Below, in pieces: positions 44,959-53,961 of a stretch of 64,000 bases of DNA (its first letter is position 1; each line of letters begins with the position of its first letter). Position numbers and translations under genes: made by a program. Source of the stretch: Ruminococcus flavefaciens ND2009 (GTDB lineage Bacteria > Bacillota > Clostridia > Oscillospirales > Ruminococcaceae); assembly GCF_000621785.1 (NCBI RefSeq), contig NZ_KK211346.1, positions 573,754 through 637,753 on the forward strand. Direction: 5' to 3'. The notes under the pieces were generated by a model. The model searched no databases. It had not been told where the DNA came from and saw only the letters and a program-made list of their open reading frames with translations.

Positions 44959-45687
44959 TTAACGAATACTCTTTTTTCTGAACATAATACGGCCTGCTGC
45001 TGTAAACAAAAGCATGAGTGCAACGCAGGCTGCTGCCCTGTAAGCGCCTATCTCTGACACTTCATCAGGAAAGCCTATGGCTGAGAACCACTGTCCCATG
45101 GGAAATGAGCTTGCAGCATATATAGATACTCTCTCAGCTGTGCCGCCAATATTCACGCCAATTGCAAGCATAATTGGTGCCGCTGACGAAAACAGGTGAA
45201 AGATAAGGATCTGTACTGCTATACAAACAGCTGTTTTGCTTATAAGCATACTGAAAAAGGTCACAAATGCAGCGTGTGCCATACTAAACAGAAATGTTTT
45301 TGCCGCTAAAGAAAGGAGCTCCGAAAGCTCAGCTCCAGTTATATGTACGGCAATAGCTGCCCCTGCAAGCCATGAAGCAGTCATAAGTACCTCGACAACA
45401 GCAACTGCTGTACAGGAAGCAAAAAATACCTGTGTTCTTGTATAGCCGCTGATGAACTTGTTCCTTATGGTCCTGTCAGAGTATTCGCGGCCAAGGAAAA
45501 GGGGCACGAATACCGATGTAAAGGCGATTATCCCCAATGAAAGTGCCTTTATCATAAGCATTGACTGCTCAGGTGAGCTTTCCGTGCCTGCTCCTGCGAG
45601 AGTTATGATAAAAGCGGCAGCAAGTCCGACGTATATTAGTTTATTTCTGAAAAGTCGCCATAAATAGGAATTTATAAGCTTAGTCAA
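44959..45687 (-). CDS. ABC-2 type permease, copy 3
   Basis: 242 residues with six membrane helices. After the first helices it carries the segment TIRNKFISGYTRTQVF, also present in the two permeases upstream (TIRNKxIxG), so the three are paralogues. Exports or flips a substrate together with the ATPase at 47421. Confidence 0.85.
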   Translation of the reverse strand: MTKLINSYLWRLFRNKLIYVGLAAAFIITLAGAGTESSPEQSMLMIKALSLGIIAFTSVFVPLFLGREYSDRTIRNKFISGYTRTQVFFASCTAVAVVEVLMTASWLAGAAIAVHITGAELSELLSLAAKTFLFSMAHAAFVTFFSMLISKTAVCIAVQILIFHLFSSAAPIMLAIGVNIGGTAERVSIYAASSFPMGQWFSAIGFPDEVSEIGAYRAAACVALMLLFTAAGRIMFRKKSIR

Positions 45688-45697
45688 TCTGTTTACC

Positions 45698-46570
45698 TCA
45701 TTTCAAATCTTTTTTTCTGAATATAGTTATACCTGCGGCTGTAACCAGCATGAATGTGACTGCATCCAAAAGGCAGAGACCTGTAAGATAAATATTGAGT
45801 TTTTTCTGCGGTATCTCGGAAGTATCTTTATAATCCGCAAGATAGTCATCAATATCATAGGTATGTAACACCTGATTTGCGGGCAGGATATAATTTAAGG
45901 CTTTATATACCTTTCTCTCGGTATTGCCCAGTATCTTACTGTGCTCATAGTATTCCCCTCTCTCACGCAGAGTACGGCTTTGTGAATCATTATCAAGCTT
46001 ATCCTGGATAAGTGCAGATGAAACAAGCATGATGATTATAAATACTATCGACCATACTACTGAGCTTGCCCTCGATGGAATAAGCATAGAGAACAGAACA
46101 AACAGTGCATTGCTCACTATTATCAGTACAGCGATAAGGATTATCCTTCTCATAGTCACCCATCCGTCCATACCATGTATACCGAATTTCAGAAAAGGCA
46201 GACTTATGATCGCTAAATTTACAATGAACATAATAAGTCCCGTTACAGAGCATACTATGAGTTCTGTCAGGTAGACAGAAGCTCTCGGATGTCCCGAGAT
46301 GATCTTGTTGCGTATAGTTCCATCGGAGTGTTCGCGGCTGATAAAAAGACTGTCTAAAACAGCAGCGGCAAAAATGTATACAAGTATGTAAAAGTACAGA
46401 GCAGCTTCAAAGACATATCCGTATATCTGCCCTGACTGCCTAAACTCTGCAGGCATATTTGCATCATCATAAATGCTATATACACAGAAAATAACTGACA
46501 GCACCATAAATATCCAGAACAGCTTTGACCTGAACATACGGCTGAATTCGGCTTTTAACAGGTTTTTCAT
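45698..46570 (-). CDS. ABC-2 type permease, copy 2
   Basis: 290 residues, about six membrane helices. The first helix (FWIFMVLSVIFCVYSIYD) is followed by an outside loop, and the shared TIRNKIISGHPR motif is near residue 88. A large soluble loop lies at about 195-250. Lies between two paralogues with gaps of 10 and 9 bp. Confidence 0.85.
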   Translation of the reverse strand: MKNLLKAEFSRMFRSKLFWIFMVLSVIFCVYSIYDDANMPAEFRQSGQIYGYVFEAALYFYILVYIFAAAVLDSLFISREHSDGTIRNKIISGHPRASVYLTELIVCSVTGLIMFIVNLAIISLPFLKFGIHGMDGWVTMRRIILIAVLIIVSNALFVLFSMLIPSRASSVVWSIVFIIIMLVSSALIQDKLDNDSQSRTLRERGEYYEHSKILGNTERKVYKALNYILPANQVLHTYDIDDYLADYKDTSEIPQKKLNIYLTGLCLLDAVTFMLVTAAGITIFRKKDLK

Positions 46571-46579
46571 ACTTTCACC

Positions 46580-47443
46580 TCACTTCAGGTCAAGTCTGCG
46601 GAATGTAACAGCGCCTATAAGTGTTGTTACCAGCGTTATTGCGATGTTGTATATCACCATGAACTCCCAGTGATAAGGAAGGCTCCGTTCATCTGAAAAC
46701 CTTAACGCCTGGCTCTGAAGCAGGCTGTCATAAAAGAATTCCTTTACTGCAAGCTCTGCACCGAAAAGGTCATCGCTGCCAACTCCGTAAACATAGCTGT
46801 ATTTATCGAGAACAGCATACTTTTCGGCTGAAATGATCTCCGGACCTGCGTCCAGAAGCTCCATGCTGTGTTCCTCAAGTTCATTGATAATGGCAACGCA
46901 GGCGATAAAAAACACGATCGCCGCGATCATACACACCGTTACGGCAATTGTTCTGCTGCGGACTATCATTGTTATCATCAGCATAAATGCCGTGACAGCA
47001 ATGGTTCCCAGTGCGCCGATAAGCTGGAGCTGCATCATTACAGAGAATGAATGATGAAGAGCTCCGAACAGAATATATGAAAAAGCATACGCGATAAAAA
47101 AGTAAAGATACTGGATGATTATCAGCGCCGCAGAGCAAACTGCAAGATCACAGATATATATTCCTGCTTTGGTGTTGCCTGCAATAAGCTTGTTCCTGAT
47201 AGTCTCCTCTTCAAACTCGCTTCCTGCGTAAAATGCAACAAAAACCGCGGCTGTCAGCCCCATTGAGATAAGTCCGATATAGAGAGTTTTATCGGTAAAG
47301 ATGTTACTAAAGTCTTCACTTTTAGTAGTAGCATACGTTAAGACATTGAAGCTTGAAGCCAGCACTACATTAAAAAGAACTACAAGCCAGAAAAGCTTTC
47401 CCGTAAAGCAGCGTGCAAACTCAGCTCTCAGAAGCTTGATCAT
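46580..47443 (-). CDS. ABC-2 type permease, copy 1
   Basis: 287 residues with six helices and the shared motif TIRNKLIAGNTKAGIY. Its start at MIKLLRAEF is set by GGAGGTGG; this places the start 23 bp inside the ATPase gene, so the two are translated together. The frame is open further upstream only because of that overlap. Confidence 0.87.
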   Translation of the reverse strand: MIKLLRAEFARCFTGKLFWLVVLFNVVLASSFNVLTYATTKSEDFSNIFTDKTLYIGLISMGLTAAVFVAFYAGSEFEEETIRNKLIAGNTKAGIYICDLAVCSAALIIIQYLYFFIAYAFSYILFGALHHSFSVMMQLQLIGALGTIAVTAFMLMITMIVRSRTIAVTVCMIAAIVFFIACVAIINELEEHSMELLDAGPEIISAEKYAVLDKYSYVYGVGSDDLFGAELAVKEFFYDSLLQSQALRFSDERSLPYHWEFMVIYNIAITLVTTLIGAVTFRRLDLK

Positions 47444-48350
47444 TTCTGCCACCTCCAACAAGAGAGATAAAGAAGCCCTCAAGACTCTCGTCATGCTCGT
47501 TCATGGATATGACCTCACAGTTCTCCCCGGAAAGTGCATCGGAAAGCTTTGAGAAATTGAGCTTTGCAAAAATATCCGCTGAGGTCTCGGACAGGATCTT
47601 GTATTCAACGCCCATATTGTCCAGAACTCTTGCCATTGCCGCTGTGTCAGTCACCTCCATTCTGATACACTTGCGGCAGCTGTTGTCAAGCTCCTCTGCA
47701 CTCATTTCATTTACCATTCTGCCGTGATCCACAAAGCCGTAATAGGTCGCCAGCTTTGACAGCTCGTCAAGGATATGGCTGGAGATCATGACAGTTATCT
47801 CCTTCTCGCGGTTGAGCCTGAGTATAAGCTCTCTTATCTCCACGATACCCTGAGGGTCAAGTCCGTTTATGGGCTCATCAAGTATGAGGAGATCGGGCTC
47901 TCCCACCAGTGCTACGGCTATGCCCAGACGCTGTTTCATGCCAAGTGAGAAGTTCTTTGCCTTCTTTTTGCCTGTATTTGCAAGTCCCACCAGCTTGAGA
48001 AGCTCATCGACACAGCTGTAATCGGGAAGTCCCAGCATCCTGCACTGATACTTCAGATTCTGCTGTGCGCTCATATCAAGATATATGGAGGGAGTTTCTA
48101 CAACTGCCCCCATTCTTCTCCGTGACTTATTTATCCCACTGTTACCGTTCTTTACTCCGTATATCTCGTAATCACCCGAGGAAGGCTCCTGAAGTCCGCA
48201 GAGAATACGGAAGAATGTGGTCTTTCCAGCTCCGTTTCTTCCTACAAGTCCGTATATTGAGCCCTTGGGAACATTGAGGCTCAGTCCGTCAAGTGCCTTG
48301 AAGCTTTTGTAATTCTTTTTCAGATCATTTGTCTTTATAACGTATTCCAT
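47421..48350 (-). CDS. ABC transporter ATPase (BcrA/lantibiotic-immunity type)
   Basis: 309 residues. Walker A VGRNGAGKTTFFR, signature LSG-like region FSLGMKQRLGIA, Walker B LLILDEPINGLDPQG, H-loop ISSHILDEL. The C-terminal ~90 residues are a regulatory extension common in bacitracin/lantibiotic exporters. Energises the three permeases that follow. Ribosome-binding site AAGGAGGTA. Confidence 0.95.
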   Translation of the reverse strand: MEYVIKTNDLKKNYKSFKALDGLSLNVPKGSIYGLVGRNGAGKTTFFRILCGLQEPSSGDYEIYGVKNGNSGINKSRRRMGAVVETPSIYLDMSAQQNLKYQCRMLGLPDYSCVDELLKLVGLANTGKKKAKNFSLGMKQRLGIAVALVGEPDLLILDEPINGLDPQGIVEIRELILRLNREKEITVMISSHILDELSKLATYYGFVDHGRMVNEMSAEELDNSCRKCIRMEVTDTAAMARVLDNMGVEYKILSETSADIFAKLNFSKLSDALSGENCEVISMNEHDESLEGFFISLVGGGRNDQASES

Positions 48351-48395
48351 AAAATGTACCTCCTTGACTTTATGATACTATCCTATACCACAAAA

Positions 48396-48437
48396 GTAAA
48401 GAAAGCGGTAAAGAAAAGAGTAAAGATATAGTAAAGA
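48396..48437 (-). promoter_or_regulatory. four direct repeats, likely response-regulator operator
   Basis: On the minus strand TCTTTAC occurs four times at 11-12 bp intervals (plus-strand positions 48396, 48408, 48420 and 48431), directly after the response-regulator stop codon and before the ABC ATPase. OmpR-family regulators bind direct repeats about 11 bp apart. Possible -10 boxes TATAGG or TAGTAT lie at 48375-48387. An internal promoter activated by the regulator encoded just upstream is inferred. Confidence 0.65.
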
Positions 48438-49100
48438 TCATGCCATTTTGAAGCCTATGCCCCATACAGCCTCTATGTAGTCCGTACCGTCGGCGGAGCG
48501 AAGCTTCTTTCGCAGGTTGCTGATATGCTGTTTCAGTGAGGTCTCCGTGCAGTCGGGAGTATCTGTGCTTATCCTGTCAAGCATGACCGACTTGGTTATG
48601 ACCTGATCGGGATTGAGCATGAGAAGCTTCAGTATAGCGTATTCAGTCCTTGTAAGTCTTACTTCATCGCCGTTTACAGTTACATTATGGGTATCTGTGT
48701 TCAGCTTCAGCTCCTTGTATGTAAGCTCGGAGCGCGATGTTGTAAGCTGTCTGCTGCGGAGCTGTACCCTGATACGCGCCTTTAGCTCCTTCATGTCAAA
48801 AGGCTTTGTTATGTAATCTGCTGCCCCTCCGAGGAGGAGCTCCACCTTATTGTCAATATCTATCTTTGCGCTCACGATAATAACGGGAATCCCCTCTATC
48901 TTAGGCAGAAGCTCCTCTCCGCTGAGTCCTGGGAGCATAAGATCAAGAAGTATCAGGTCAGGCTTCTGCGAGGATAAAAGCATAAGCGCCTCAGTCCCGG
49001 AATAAGCCCTTGTAACTCTGTAGCCATCACGGGACAGAGCTTCCTCAAGCATATTTCCTATATGTATATCGTCGTCAATTACCATTATATTTTCGTTCAT
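48438..49100 (-). CDS. OmpR-family response regulator
   Basis: 220 residues. Receiver domain with acidic pair DD (residues 9-11), phosphorylated Asp53 (LLDLMLPG) and Lys in TKPFD. The C-terminal winged helix ends GTDYIEAVWGIGFKM. Its partner is probably the kinase at 44074, separated by the four transporter genes of the same unit. Ribosome-binding site GGAGATAA; 14 bp after the SPL-type gene. Confidence 0.94.
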   Translation of the reverse strand: MNENIMVIDDDIHIGNMLEEALSRDGYRVTRAYSGTEALMLLSSQKPDLILLDLMLPGLSGEELLPKIEGIPVIIVSAKIDIDNKVELLLGGAADYITKPFDMKELKARIRVQLRSRQLTTSRSELTYKELKLNTDTHNVTVNGDEVRLTRTEYAILKLLMLNPDQVITKSVMLDRISTDTPDCTETSLKQHISNLRKKLRSADGTDYIEAVWGIGFKMA

Positions 49101-49114
49101 CGTATTATCTCCAG

Positions 49115-49978
49115 TCAGAATAAAGTAAGCTGCTCATATTTTTCGGGAAGCTCGTTCAGATAGCCGAAGCAGGCGTTAATATCATGTATAATGCCGTATT
49201 TGTTGCAGAATTCATTGAATACAGCCATAAGCCGACTATGATTCGGGCTGACTATCTCATAAGCATTGCCGAACTCTATACGGTATCTTTGCGACAAGCC
49301 TTCAAAATGCCTGTCAAGGGCAGAGTAAAAATACTCCCTGTTGCCGTCCCTGAGAGTGAGTCCTATGCCGAAGCAGACTATCCCCTTCACTCCCGCTTCG
49401 GCACAGTAGCCGAGAAGTCCTCTAAGGTTCTCCTCGCTATCATTTATATAAGGCAGAAACGGACTAAGCCAGACTACTGTGGGAACTCCGAGGCGCTTCA
49501 TCTCCATAAGCACCTCAGCCCTTCTGCCTGTGGGACATACATTTGGCTCAATTATCCTGCAAAGCTCATCATCAAAGGTAGTCATTGTCATCTGCACTAC
49601 TGCCTTCTGCTGCTGATTTATGGAGGCTATAAGTTCTGCGTCCCTGAGTATCAGATCGGACTTTGTGAGGACAGCAGCGCCGAACTGATACTGCTCAATA
49701 AGCTCAAGGCAGCGGCGTGTAAGCTTCAGTTCCGCCTCGGCAGGCATATAGGGATCGCTCATTGAGCCAGTACCTATCATGCACCTTTTCCGCTTTGAGC
49801 GGAGAGCCTTCTCAAGAAGCTGCGGCGCATTCTGCTTTACCTCTATGTCCTCAAAGGCGTGGGACATATTATAGCAAAGGCTTCGGCTGTCACAGTATAT
49901 ACAGCCGTGAGAGCAGCCCCTGTATATATTCATTCCGTTCTTTGAGGACAGTATCCCCTTTGCTTCAACAAAATGCAT
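49115..49978 (-). CDS. SPL-family radical SAM protein
   Basis: 287 residues. C22, C26 and C29 in the pattern GCSHGCIYCD form the radical SAM cluster site, with MIGTGSMSDPYMPAE and AVLTKSD as in spore-photoproduct-lyase-like (SplB-related) proteins. These are not true photoproduct lyases as a rule, and their substrate is unknown. It is the first gene of the transcription unit that continues into the response regulator (14 bp gap). Confidence 0.88.
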   Translation of the reverse strand: MHFVEAKGILSSKNGMNIYRGCSHGCIYCDSRSLCYNMSHAFEDIEVKQNAPQLLEKALRSKRKRCMIGTGSMSDPYMPAEAELKLTRRCLELIEQYQFGAAVLTKSDLILRDAELIASINQQQKAVVQMTMTTFDDELCRIIEPNVCPTGRRAEVLMEMKRLGVPTVVWLSPFLPYINDSEENLRGLLGYCAEAGVKGIVCFGIGLTLRDGNREYFYSALDRHFEGLSQRYRIEFGNAYEIVSPNHSRLMAVFNEFCNKYGIIHDINACFGYLNELPEKYEQLTLF

Positions 49979-50010
49979 AGCTTCTCCTTTCCTAAAAACA
50001 AGTTATAAGA

Positions 50011-50039
50011 ATTATACCACATTATTACGGAAATAGCAA
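50011..50039 (-). promoter_or_regulatory. promoter of the SPL-response regulator-ABC operon
   Basis: TTGCTA, 17 bp, TATAAT on the minus strand, about 30 bp before the SPL gene. Confidence 0.7.
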
Positions 50040-50123
50040 TGACTGCGGAGGAAAAGCGGCGGTCTGCTTATCTTTGCCGCTTATACTATAAAAGTCCAAA
50101 GCCTGCAACAGCTTTATCTTCAC

Positions 50124-50162
50124 AAAAGCAAAAGACCTCCGCCGAATGATCGGCAGAGGTCT
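50124..50162 (-). terminator. terminator of the PL11 lyase gene
   Basis: Minus strand AGACCTCTGCCG / CGGCGGAGGTCT, 12-bp stem with one wobble, loop ATCATT, tail TTTTGCTTTTG. Confidence 0.85.
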
Positions 50163-50186
50163 GCTGCTGAAATGAAATGCACTATA

Positions 50187-52844
50187 TTATTTTTCAGGAA
50201 GTGAAGGTATTATATTCAGAAGGTAATTCTGTATGGCAAGGGCATCGTTTACGGTCATGCCGTCTCCTGAGCCTGAGCAATCTGCGTTCTCCCTGCCTTT
50301 GGCAGTGAGGTGTCCCTTTTCAGTACCGTTTACACCGAATTTATCAGGATTTGATATAGCCTGCATTATAAGTATAGCGTCAGCAAGCTCTACCTTTCCG
50401 TCACAGTTCACATCGCCATATGCGGGAGTGTTGCTCTGTTCTGACGAAACGGGCGCAGCTATCCAGCTCTGACCGCTTCCGCCAACGGTCTGCTCAAAAA
50501 CATTTCCGTCGCTGCCGGATGCGGTCACGCAGGACTTATCCCCAGAGATCTTAGCTGTTAATCTGTATGAACCATCCCCGTTGTCCACAAATCTGAACTG
50601 CTGGTTTTCACCGTTTTTCAGCGTATAAAGCTCGATATTTGTACCGTCCTCTGTCTTTTTGGCGTGAACGTCAAGGGCAAATGCGTCTCCTTCGTCAAGC
50701 TGCGATACGAGGTAGAAATAACCGTTTCCTGCTGAAACTGTCTTGAACTGATTATCCTTTCCTGTATTTGCTGACTGTATCACATTGGCATTGTTTACAG
50801 CCGCACCGCCTTCAACTCCAAGGTAAAGACCGCTTGCCGCATTGCGGAATGTGTAGATCTGTCCGTCAATTATCCCGGAAGCAGGCTCACCGGTCATGAT
50901 CGGCGCAGACGAGGTTGTAGTCACGGGCTGTGTTGTAGTCACAGCTTGTGTAGTCTCGGGCACTGTCACAATTGGCTCATCGGGAATGTTTGTCTTTACA
51001 GGTACATTGTTGAGCTTGATATCCGGTCTCTGCGGCAGTGGTGCGTCGCTTCCGAGATAGTAGCTCACATGTGGAGGCTGGTTATAGGAGGACTGCTGGC
51101 AGCAGTTCTGTGCACGATACTGCATATCGTGCATCAGAGTAGTCAGTAGTACCTTTGTAGTATCTGTGGTGCACCAGATACGGAGCTTGCTGTTGTCGTC
51201 AGTCCTCATGATAAGCTCCTCACGCCAGTCGCCGAAAAGGTCTGCTGTCATGCAGGGCACAGACTTTGAGCTGTTATTTGAGCCGCAGCCGTTTGCTGTA
51301 AATATACGGTCTATCTTATTTGCACCTGTCATCTTCGAGATCTTATTCCCGTCCAGTATCTCGCGTTCAAGATCGCCGTCCCAGTAGATAAAGAAGTTCT
51401 GCGCAGGCTTTGTGCCGCCTATTTTCTTTCCTGTTGAGTCATAGACGTTGCCGTCGGCAGCTCCCCAGAACTCCGCACCCTTGCTGCCTGCCCAGATATT
51501 GTCGGCAGCACAGCGTCCTGTGTCCTTGGTAAAGTTTATATGAAATATTCTCTTGCCTGTCTTTGCGTCATAGCAGGTCTCACCGTAGGGCTTGTCCTCA
51601 TGGCACTGCCATACCTCAATCCCCTCACGGTCGGGTATAAGATCACCGACGTGCATTGCGTCACCGTGAAGGTCTCCCGATGTCCAGAGAAGCTTTCCGT
51701 TGTCGTCGATACAGCTTGCACCCGTGAATACCTCCTGCTTGCCGTCGTTGTCGCAGTCTGCAACCATTACGTTATGGTTGCCGCAGCCCCAGCCCGCAGC
51801 GGATCTGTTGTTTCCTGTATCGAATACCCATCTTTTCACCAGTTTCTTGTCCCTTACATCTATTGCGGACCAGGTCAGTCTGGTATAATAGCCTCTGCCG
51901 TAAATAGCGGAGGGGTGGACTCCGTCAAGATAAGCGATACCGCTGTTCATACGGTCAACGCGGTTGCCGTAATTGTCGCCCCAGTCGCTGACCTTGCCTC
52001 TTGGAACGGGGAAATCTATGGTATCAAGGGCAGCGCCTGTCTGACCGTCAAACAGCGTCATATACTCGGGACCGCTGAGTATATATCCCTTTGCATTGCG
52101 GTAGTCCTTGCTGCCGTCACCTATGACCTTCCCTCTGCCGTCTGTTGTGCCGTCAGCTGTCTTTGTGATAAGCTCTGCCTTTCCGTCGCAGTCAAAGTCC
52201 GCAACGCACATCTGTGTGTAGTGCTGACCCGCTCTGATATTCTTTCCCAGGTTTATACGCCACAGCTTTTTGCCCTCAAGAGTGTAGCAGTCAATAAGTA
52301 CATCGTCGGTCTTGCCCTCCTGAGAATTGTCCTTGGCGTTTGAAGGATCCCATTTGAGAAAGATCTCATACTGTCCGTCTCCGTCGACATCTCCCACAAC
52401 GCAGTCATTGGGCGAATACTGGCTTCCCGGGCGATCAAGCTTTATGTCGAAATAGTTATTTCCCGAAGTGAAACTGCACTTCTCAGACGAGGTCACCTTT
52501 CCTCCCTCAACGCAGTCCACACGGTACTTTGAGCCTGTACCTCCGCCGTTGTCCTGATAGCTTGTGGGATCGCCCTTCTTGCTGGTATAGATGAGCTTGT
52601 CATCGCGGTAAAGTCTGAACTCCGCATCATCTGCGTCATCGGCATTCCAGCGCCAGCTGACGAACATTCCGTTCCCGCTTTTTACGGCGTATATGCCTCT
52701 GTCAAGATACTCCATGACAGCCTTGCCGTTTCCGCCTGCGCCGTATGCCGCGTCCGCTGTCATCGGCACGCCGAATGAACTGACCGCCGAAGCAGCCATC
52801 GTCAGAGCTGCCGCAGCAGCCGTCAGTCTTTTTGAGTGTTCCAT
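50187..52844 (-). CDS. secreted rhamnogalacturonan lyase (PL11) with ricin-like domain and dockerin
   Basis: 885 residues. Signal peptide 1-33 (ends ADA-AYG). The PL11 rhamnogalacturonan lyase domain covers about 34-640, with its repeated calcium-site sequences of FG-GAP type (VGDVDGDGQYEIFLKWDPS, VADFDCDGKAELI, VADCDNDGKQEV). A Thr/Pro-rich linker precedes a ricin-type beta-trefoil carbohydrate-binding domain (about 670-800). A C-terminal dockerin follows (about 810-880, GDVNCDGKVELADA and a shortened second half DCSGSGDGMTVNDA). Cleaves the pectin backbone rhamnogalacturonan I. Probably held on the cell surface through cohesins. Strong ribosome-binding site AAGGAGGAA; the -10 region is poor (TTGTTA-17-TATTAT), fitting activation by the divergent AraC protein. 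Confidence 0.95.
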   Translation of the reverse strand: MEHSKRLTAAAAALTMAASAVSSFGVPMTADAAYGAGGNGKAVMEYLDRGIYAVKSGNGMFVSWRWNADDADDAEFRLYRDDKLIYTSKKGDPTSYQDNGGGTGSKYRVDCVEGGKVTSSEKCSFTSGNNYFDIKLDRPGSQYSPNDCVVGDVDGDGQYEIFLKWDPSNAKDNSQEGKTDDVLIDCYTLEGKKLWRINLGKNIRAGQHYTQMCVADFDCDGKAELITKTADGTTDGRGKVIGDGSKDYRNAKGYILSGPEYMTLFDGQTGAALDTIDFPVPRGKVSDWGDNYGNRVDRMNSGIAYLDGVHPSAIYGRGYYTRLTWSAIDVRDKKLVKRWVFDTGNNRSAAGWGCGNHNVMVADCDNDGKQEVFTGASCIDDNGKLLWTSGDLHGDAMHVGDLIPDREGIEVWQCHEDKPYGETCYDAKTGKRIFHINFTKDTGRCAADNIWAGSKGAEFWGAADGNVYDSTGKKIGGTKPAQNFFIYWDGDLEREILDGNKISKMTGANKIDRIFTANGCGSNNSSKSVPCMTADLFGDWREELIMRTDDNSKLRIWCTTDTTKVLLTTLMHDMQYRAQNCCQQSSYNQPPHVSYYLGSDAPLPQRPDIKLNNVPVKTNIPDEPIVTVPETTQAVTTTQPVTTTSSAPIMTGEPASGIIDGQIYTFRNAASGLYLGVEGGAAVNNANVIQSANTGKDNQFKTVSAGNGYFYLVSQLDEGDAFALDVHAKKTEDGTNIELYTLKNGENQQFRFVDNGDGSYRLTAKISGDKSCVTASGSDGNVFEQTVGGSGQSWIAAPVSSEQSNTPAYGDVNCDGKVELADAILIMQAISNPDKFGVNGTEKGHLTAKGRENADCSGSGDGMTVNDALAIQNYLLNIIPSLPEK

Positions 52845-52978
52845 AATAGTATTCCTCCTTGTTTGTCTTAATATTCCCCTGTATCACTTCCGTTTTCGAT
52901 AACAATATAATAACATCAGCCGTACAAAATAACAATGGACATTTTCAGCATAAAATTGTGTTTTTCTATCAATTTTAT

Positions 52979-53007
52979 TTGACAACCCAAAAACTTTAAC
53001 GTATAAT
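52979..53007 (+). promoter_or_regulatory. promoter of the AraC-type regulator gene
   Basis: TTGACA, 17 bp, TATAAT: a consensus promoter, in contrast to the weak one for the divergent lyase gene. Confidence 0.85.
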
Positions 53008-53043
53008 TATAATAAGATAACTACTGCGGAAAGGAGGAACGGT

Positions 53044-53826
53044 ATGCGTGTTTACATGATAGGCTGGCACTGGACGCACCCTGCCGATTTCAGGATAGAC
53101 CGTCCAAACGGTGTCCACGGTATGCAGCTGATACTTGTGCAGTCCAAAGCCTGTATCTGTATGGGGGAAACTGAGTATTTTACGGAGGCAAATACTGCTT
53201 TCCTGACCTCAAGCTGCTTTCCCCACTCACTCCGAGCCGCTGGCGAGGAATATGCAGACGACTGGATAAGGTTTGAGCTGGAAGAAGGCGATAACGACTT
53301 TCTGGACAGTCTCGGAATGGAGTTCAATACCCCTATCAAGCTTCCCTCTGACACGGTCTCGGAGCTCATAAGGATATGCAGAGACATCTATGAATCGGAC
53401 AACACCGAAAAAGACGCTGTAATACGCTGTCTCATGACTGCGATAATGCTTCAGCTTAAAAGCGCATATTCTCCCACACACAGAAACGTACAGACCCACT
53501 ATGACAGCGAGCTGGACTCTATACGACAGCAGATTTACGACACTCCCGCTTTTGACTGGACTATACCTGTTATTGCGGAGAAGCTCAATTTGTCCGTCGC
53601 TCATTTCCAGAGACTGTACAAGCAGCGCTACGGAGTTTCATGCACAAAGGATATACTCACCAGCCGTATGGAGCTGGCAAAGCAGCTGTTAAGCAAAAAC
53701 GATCTTACCGCTGTTGAGGTCTCGGAAAAATGCGGCTATACCGATTATTCGCATTTTTCAAGAGTCTTTCAGAAGTACGCCTGTGTTTCTCCTGCTAAAT
53801 TCAGAAAAGACCACCTGAAAAAATAA
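53044..53826 (+). CDS. AraC-family transcriptional regulator
   Basis: 260 residues. An N-terminal cupin-like sensing domain (about 1-150) and two C-terminal helix-turn-helix motifs: VIAEKLNLSVAHFQRLYK and VSEKCGYTDYSHFSRVFQKY, ending SPAKFRK. Ribosome-binding site GAAAGGAGG. Divergent from the pectin lyase gene (199 bp apart), so it likely controls that gene in response to pectin sugars; this is inference from position. Confidence 0.93.
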   Translation: MRVYMIGWHWTHPADFRIDRPNGVHGMQLILVQSKACICMGETEYFTEANTAFLTSSCFPHSLRAAGEEYADDWIRFELEEGDNDFLDSLGMEFNTPIKLPSDTVSELIRICRDIYESDNTEKDAVIRCLMTAIMLQLKSAYSPTHRNVQTHYDSELDSIRQQIYDTPAFDWTIPVIAEKLNLSVAHFQRLYKQRYGVSCTKDILTSRMELAKQLLSKNDLTAVEVSEKCGYTDYSHFSRVFQKYACVSPAKFRKDHLKK

Positions 53827-53959
53827 AAAGCCGCACTTAGCCGTGATGCTTATATAGCAGGTTATTCGCAACTATTGAGGTAAGCTCTTTTCAAAAGGGC
53901 TTCCCTTGATATTACGGATAAAAATGCTATATGAGCAGTACGGATAAATGTGCGGCTTT
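53827..53959. repeat. long imperfect foldback (about 133 bp)
   Basis: Outer arms AAAGCCGCAC (53827-53836) and GTGCGGCTTT (53950-53959) are perfect. Inside, TGCTTATATAGCA pairs imperfectly with TGCTATATGAGCA, and an inner hairpin AAGCTCTTTT / AAAAGGGCTT lies near 53882-53902. The whole stretch could form one long stem or several stacked hairpins. It sits between the AraC gene and the ruined sigma gene. It can act as a terminator, a structured RNA or a MITE-like element. Confidence 0.6.
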
Positions 53960-53961
53960 GA

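Noticed and set aside
51540..52343. 267-codon open frame opposite the PL11 lyase gene
   Set aside because: Antisense to a well-recognised enzyme domain; no ribosome-binding site.
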